A DNA stretch of 64,000 nucleotides, from positions 310,001 to 374,000 of the forward strand of contig NZ_JASKLS010000005.1 of the NCBI RefSeq assembly GCF_030124375.1, written 5' to 3'. This DNA comes from Sinorhizobium sp. 6-70 (GTDB taxonomy: Bacteria > Pseudomonadota > Alphaproteobacteria > Rhizobiales > Rhizobiaceae). Position numbers and translations under genes: made by a program. The notes under the pieces were generated by a model that worked only from the letters and a program-made list of their open reading frames with translations, was not told where the DNA came from and did no database searches. Positions 62,819 through 64,000 of this stretch are shown piece after piece (position 1 is the stretch's first letter; each line of letters starts with the position of its first letter).

Positions 62819-63856
62819 ATGAGCGAGACCACAACCCTTTCGATCAGTGCGCTGCACGAGCGCGTCGAGGCTATCTTCCGCAAGGCGGGGCTCAATAGCG
62901 TTCAGGCCGGGGCGCTTGCTCGCGTAATCGTCGCCGGCGAGCGCGACGCTTGCAAATCGCATGGTATCTATCGCATCGAAGGGGCTCTGCGGACGGTGAA
63001 GGCGGGCAAGGTGAAGCCGGACGCCATGCCGGAACTCGAACTGCAGGAAGCTTCGGCTATTGTCAAGGTGAACGCCCAGGGCGGATTTGCCAATCCGGCC
63101 TTCGAGCTCGGTCTGCCGGCCCTGGCCGAACGTGCCCGGGCGCTCGGCCTTGCCGCACTCGTCATCAATGATTGCACGCATTTCTCTGCGCTTTGGCCTG
63201 AAGTCGAAGGACTGACCGGAGAGGGGCTCGCCGGCCTCGTCATGTGCCCGAGCTATGCGACCGTAGCACCCGCCGGCGGCAACAAGCCGCTGCTTGGCAC
63301 GAATCCCTTCGCGTTCGGCTGGCCGCGCGAAGGCAAGCCGCCTTACGTCTTCGACTTCGCGACCTCGGTTGCAGCGCGCGGCGAGATCGAGCTGCACCGG
63401 AGGGCGGGAAGGCCCTTGCCGGAGGGTTGGGCGATCGATGCGGAAGGCAAGCCGACGACCGATCCCGAAGCCGCACTGGCCGGCGCCATGTTGCCGTTCG
63501 GTGGCCACAAAGGCTCGGCGATTGGAACGATGATCGAGCTTCTCGCCGGCATCATGATCGGCGACCTGACAAGCCCTGAAGTGCTTGACTACCTCGGCAC
63601 GACCACCTTGGCGCCGTTCCACGGCGAACTCATCGTCGCCTTCTCGCCGGAAGCCTTCGCGGCCGGACGGCCGGGCAACCCCCTTGCCCGCGCGGAGATT
63701 CTGTTCGAGGCGATCGTCGGTCAGGGGGCCCGCCTTCCCTCGCAGCGGCGCTTCGTGGCACGCGCCAAGTCCGAAGCAGCGGGCATCGTCCTGACGCAGG
63801 CCGAGATCGACCAGCTCGACCGGCTCCTCGCCCTTGGGCTGGACGCCGTCTCGTAA
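62819..63856 (+). CDS. Pyrroline-2-carboxylate reductase-like protein (malate/lactate dehydrogenase superfamily)
   Basis: 345 residues of the DpkA/LdhA-type (not MDH/LDH Rossmann) oxidoreductase superfamily: SALHERVEAIFRKAGLNSVQAG, ERDACKSHGIYRIEG, DCTHFSALWPEVE (catalytic His region), LLGTNPFAFGWPREG and MLPFGGHKGSAIGTMIELLAGIM, the last being the family signature. In hydroxyproline clusters this protein reduces pyrroline-2-carboxylate, made from 3-hydroxyproline, to L-proline. I use the ATG at 62819; the ATG just before it is as likely. Divergent from the semialdehyde dehydrogenase gene. Confidence 0.87.
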   Translation: MSETTTLSISALHERVEAIFRKAGLNSVQAGALARVIVAGERDACKSHGIYRIEGALRTVKAGKVKPDAMPELELQEASAIVKVNAQGGFANPAFELGLPALAERARALGLAALVINDCTHFSALWPEVEGLTGEGLAGLVMCPSYATVAPAGGNKPLLGTNPFAFGWPREGKPPYVFDFATSVAARGEIELHRRAGRPLPEGWAIDAEGKPTTDPEAALAGAMLPFGGHKGSAIGTMIELLAGIMIGDLTSPEVLDYLGTTTLAPFHGELIVAFSPEAFAAGRPGNPLARAEILFEAIVGQGARLPSQRRFVARAKSEAAGIVLTQAEIDQLDRLLALGLDAVS

Positions 63857-63875
63857 GGCAGGCGTCTGCACGCCT

Positions 63876-63930
63876 GCAGCGCCGCATGTCCGATCGGACG
63901 CGCAAAGGTCGTCATGGCACGTTGAACTGC
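63876..63930. repeat. RIME-type palindrome, diverged copy at window end
   Basis: GCAGCGCCGCATGTCCGATCGGACGCGC, then AAAGGTCGTCATGGCACGTTGAACTGC: the stem TGTCCGATCGGACG is compensated (arms changed together), and the AAAGG and TTGAA linker words are kept. It follows the reductase gene. The last bases of the window (AAAAAAGGCCCTCC) may start another terminator, which is cut off. Confidence 0.8.
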
Positions 63931-64000
63931 TGCGCGATGATCGAATCTGAAATCGATGCCACCAAACAAAAAAGGCCCTCCGATCTGAACCGCCCCCCGA

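Overview
The window looks like chromosomal DNA of a fast-growing rhizobium of the Sinorhizobium/Ensifer group. This is inferred from the high-GC codon usage, the alphaproteobacterial gene neighbourhoods (bkd next to purU-maiA-fahA-hmgA, marR, lrp and hpd; a tad/cpa pilus locus) and at least eight copies of a two-palindrome intergenic repeat resembling the Rhizobium-specific intergenic mosaic element (RIME). I saw no tRNA, rRNA, CRISPR array, intact insertion sequence or prophage.

Layout. 1-2.7 kb: molybdate ABC transporter modA (partial)-modB-modC with a short ModE-like regulator. 2.7-5.2 kb: a DHRS6-like SDR dehydrogenase and a DAO-family FAD oxidoreductase. 5.5-10.5 kb: branched-chain 2-oxoacid dehydrogenase operon (E1 alpha, E1 beta, E2, E3). 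10.7-18.7 kb: acetoacetyl-CoA thiolase, purU, and the complete homogentisate route of tyrosine breakdown (hpd, hmgA, maiA, fahA) with MarR and Lrp regulators. Leucine and tyrosine breakdown both yield acetoacetyl units, which the thiolase can split.

18.7-27.5 kb: a LuxR-type regulator, a 1-kb AT-rich non-coding stretch, then an apparent type I secretion operon: a small acidic protein, a 710-residue protein with five copies of an unfamiliar repeat, an ABC ATPase/permease, an HlyD-type adaptor and a HEPN-like protein. This is the most promising candidate for an undescribed system. 27.5-31 kb: a ureidoglycine aminohydrolase-like bicupin, a small membrane protein, a TPR lipoprotein and a coiled-coil membrane protein.

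31-44.5 kb: a Tad/Flp pilus locus (pilA, cpaB, cpaC, a short lipoprotein, three TadE/TadG-type genes, cpaE, an L,D-transpeptidase, cpaF, tadB, tadC and an AAA ATPase) with cpaA divergent. 44.5-52.9 kb: a PAP2-family membrane protein, a GcvT-fused dimethylglycine/sarcosine dehydrogenase-like protein and small regulatory and hypothetical genes. 53-63.9 kb: a hydroxyproline catabolic cluster (Ser/Thr-type proline-racemase-fold protein, aconitase X, 4-hydroxyproline epimerase, D-amino-acid oxidoreductase, polar amino acid ABC transporter, 2-oxoglutarate semialdehyde dehydrogenase) and a divergent pyrroline-2-carboxylate reductase. It appears able to take in trans-4-, trans-3- and cis-3-hydroxyproline. 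The deaminase needed for the 4-hydroxy branch is not in the window.

All assignments come from reading the sequence and recalling family features; no database search was run.
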